Source: Alphaproteobacteria bacterium | Lineage (GTDB): Bacteria; Pseudomonadota; Alphaproteobacteria; Rickettsiales; UBA998 | DNA length: 35,539 nt | Assembly (NCBI GenBank): GCA_004292675.1 | Contig: RDXO01000030.1 | Location: 1-35,539, forward strand | Direction: 5' to 3' | Part shown: positions 35,524 through 35,539 of the stretch, in pieces | Layout: every line of letters begins with the position of its first letter | Numbering within the stretch: position 1 is the first letter of the stretch | Notes under the pieces: model-generated | Seen by the model: only the letters and a program-made list of their open reading frames with translations | The model's database searches: none | Told to the model about the DNA's origin: nothing | Position numbers and translations under genes: made by a program

Positions 35524-35539
35524 ATGGCACAGATACAGC
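35524..35539 (+). CDS. Start of an unidentified gene (3' end outside window)
   Basis: ATG at 35524 is preceded by AAGGAGAAGG at the correct distance and reads MAQIQ to the window end. It is divergent from the P450, with about 41 bases between starts. Identity cannot be determined. Confidence 0.45.

Overview
The window reads as a chromosomal segment of an alphaproteobacterium of moderate G+C. The evidence is the rpmF-plsX-fabH-ihfA block, a ClpS-ClpA pair, a DUF3035 (BamF-type) lipoprotein followed by an active/inactive pair of M16 peptidases, a phasin, and separate housekeeping genes with alphaproteobacterial-looking sequences. I cannot place it to order. A deep or host-associated lineage is possible but unproven. 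Almost all of the window is ordinary core genome; there is no prophage, CRISPR array or intact insertion sequence.

Layout. 1-100: tail of an unidentified gene. 104-1210: nested palindromic repeats, then a LysR regulator. 1226-4130: clpA and clpS (minus). 4310-5459: a composite repeat and a family 2 glycosyltransferase. 5581-8306: rpmF, plsX, fabH, ihfA (plus), closed by a clear terminator. 8430-12062: a minus-strand run ribH, dcd, metG, then a low-G+C HEPN-domain gene that looks acquired. 12127-13129: another composite repeat and an exported barrel-like protein. 13282-13357: tRNA-Arg(CCG). 13372-16598: leuC, rplS, trmD and a secreted retropepsin-like protease. 16721-21741: an Mth938-domain protein, pgi, two M16 peptidases and the BamF-type lipoprotein, tightly overlapped. 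21772-24520: metC, phasin, aroQ. 24533-25563: thiS-thiG (plus). 25546-27706: proB and a frameshifted gene of unknown function. 27717-28042: a hairpin-rich gap. 28043-33077: guaA, a YfgM-like protein, bamB and der as one minus-strand operon. 33227-33901: an outer-membrane barrel. 34074-34157: tRNA-Leu(TAA). 34199-35482: a cytochrome P450, with another gene starting divergently at 35524.

Envelope biogenesis recurs: BamB, a BamF-type lipoprotein, a YfgM-like protein, two small barrels and PlsX/FabH. The rest is biosynthesis (Leu, Pro, Met, shikimate, thiamine, riboflavin, GMP) and translation.

The most unusual feature is a set of short palindromic elements that all end in CTATA/TATAG. One composite (hairpin B, 11-base spacer, hairpin A, about 127 bp) occurs three times, once inverted. 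A further hairpin type (C) surrounds one copy, and its right edge touches the lysR start codon. The second item of interest is the HEPN gene co-oriented with metG. The third is an apparent single-base frameshift in a G5 run at 27128-27132.
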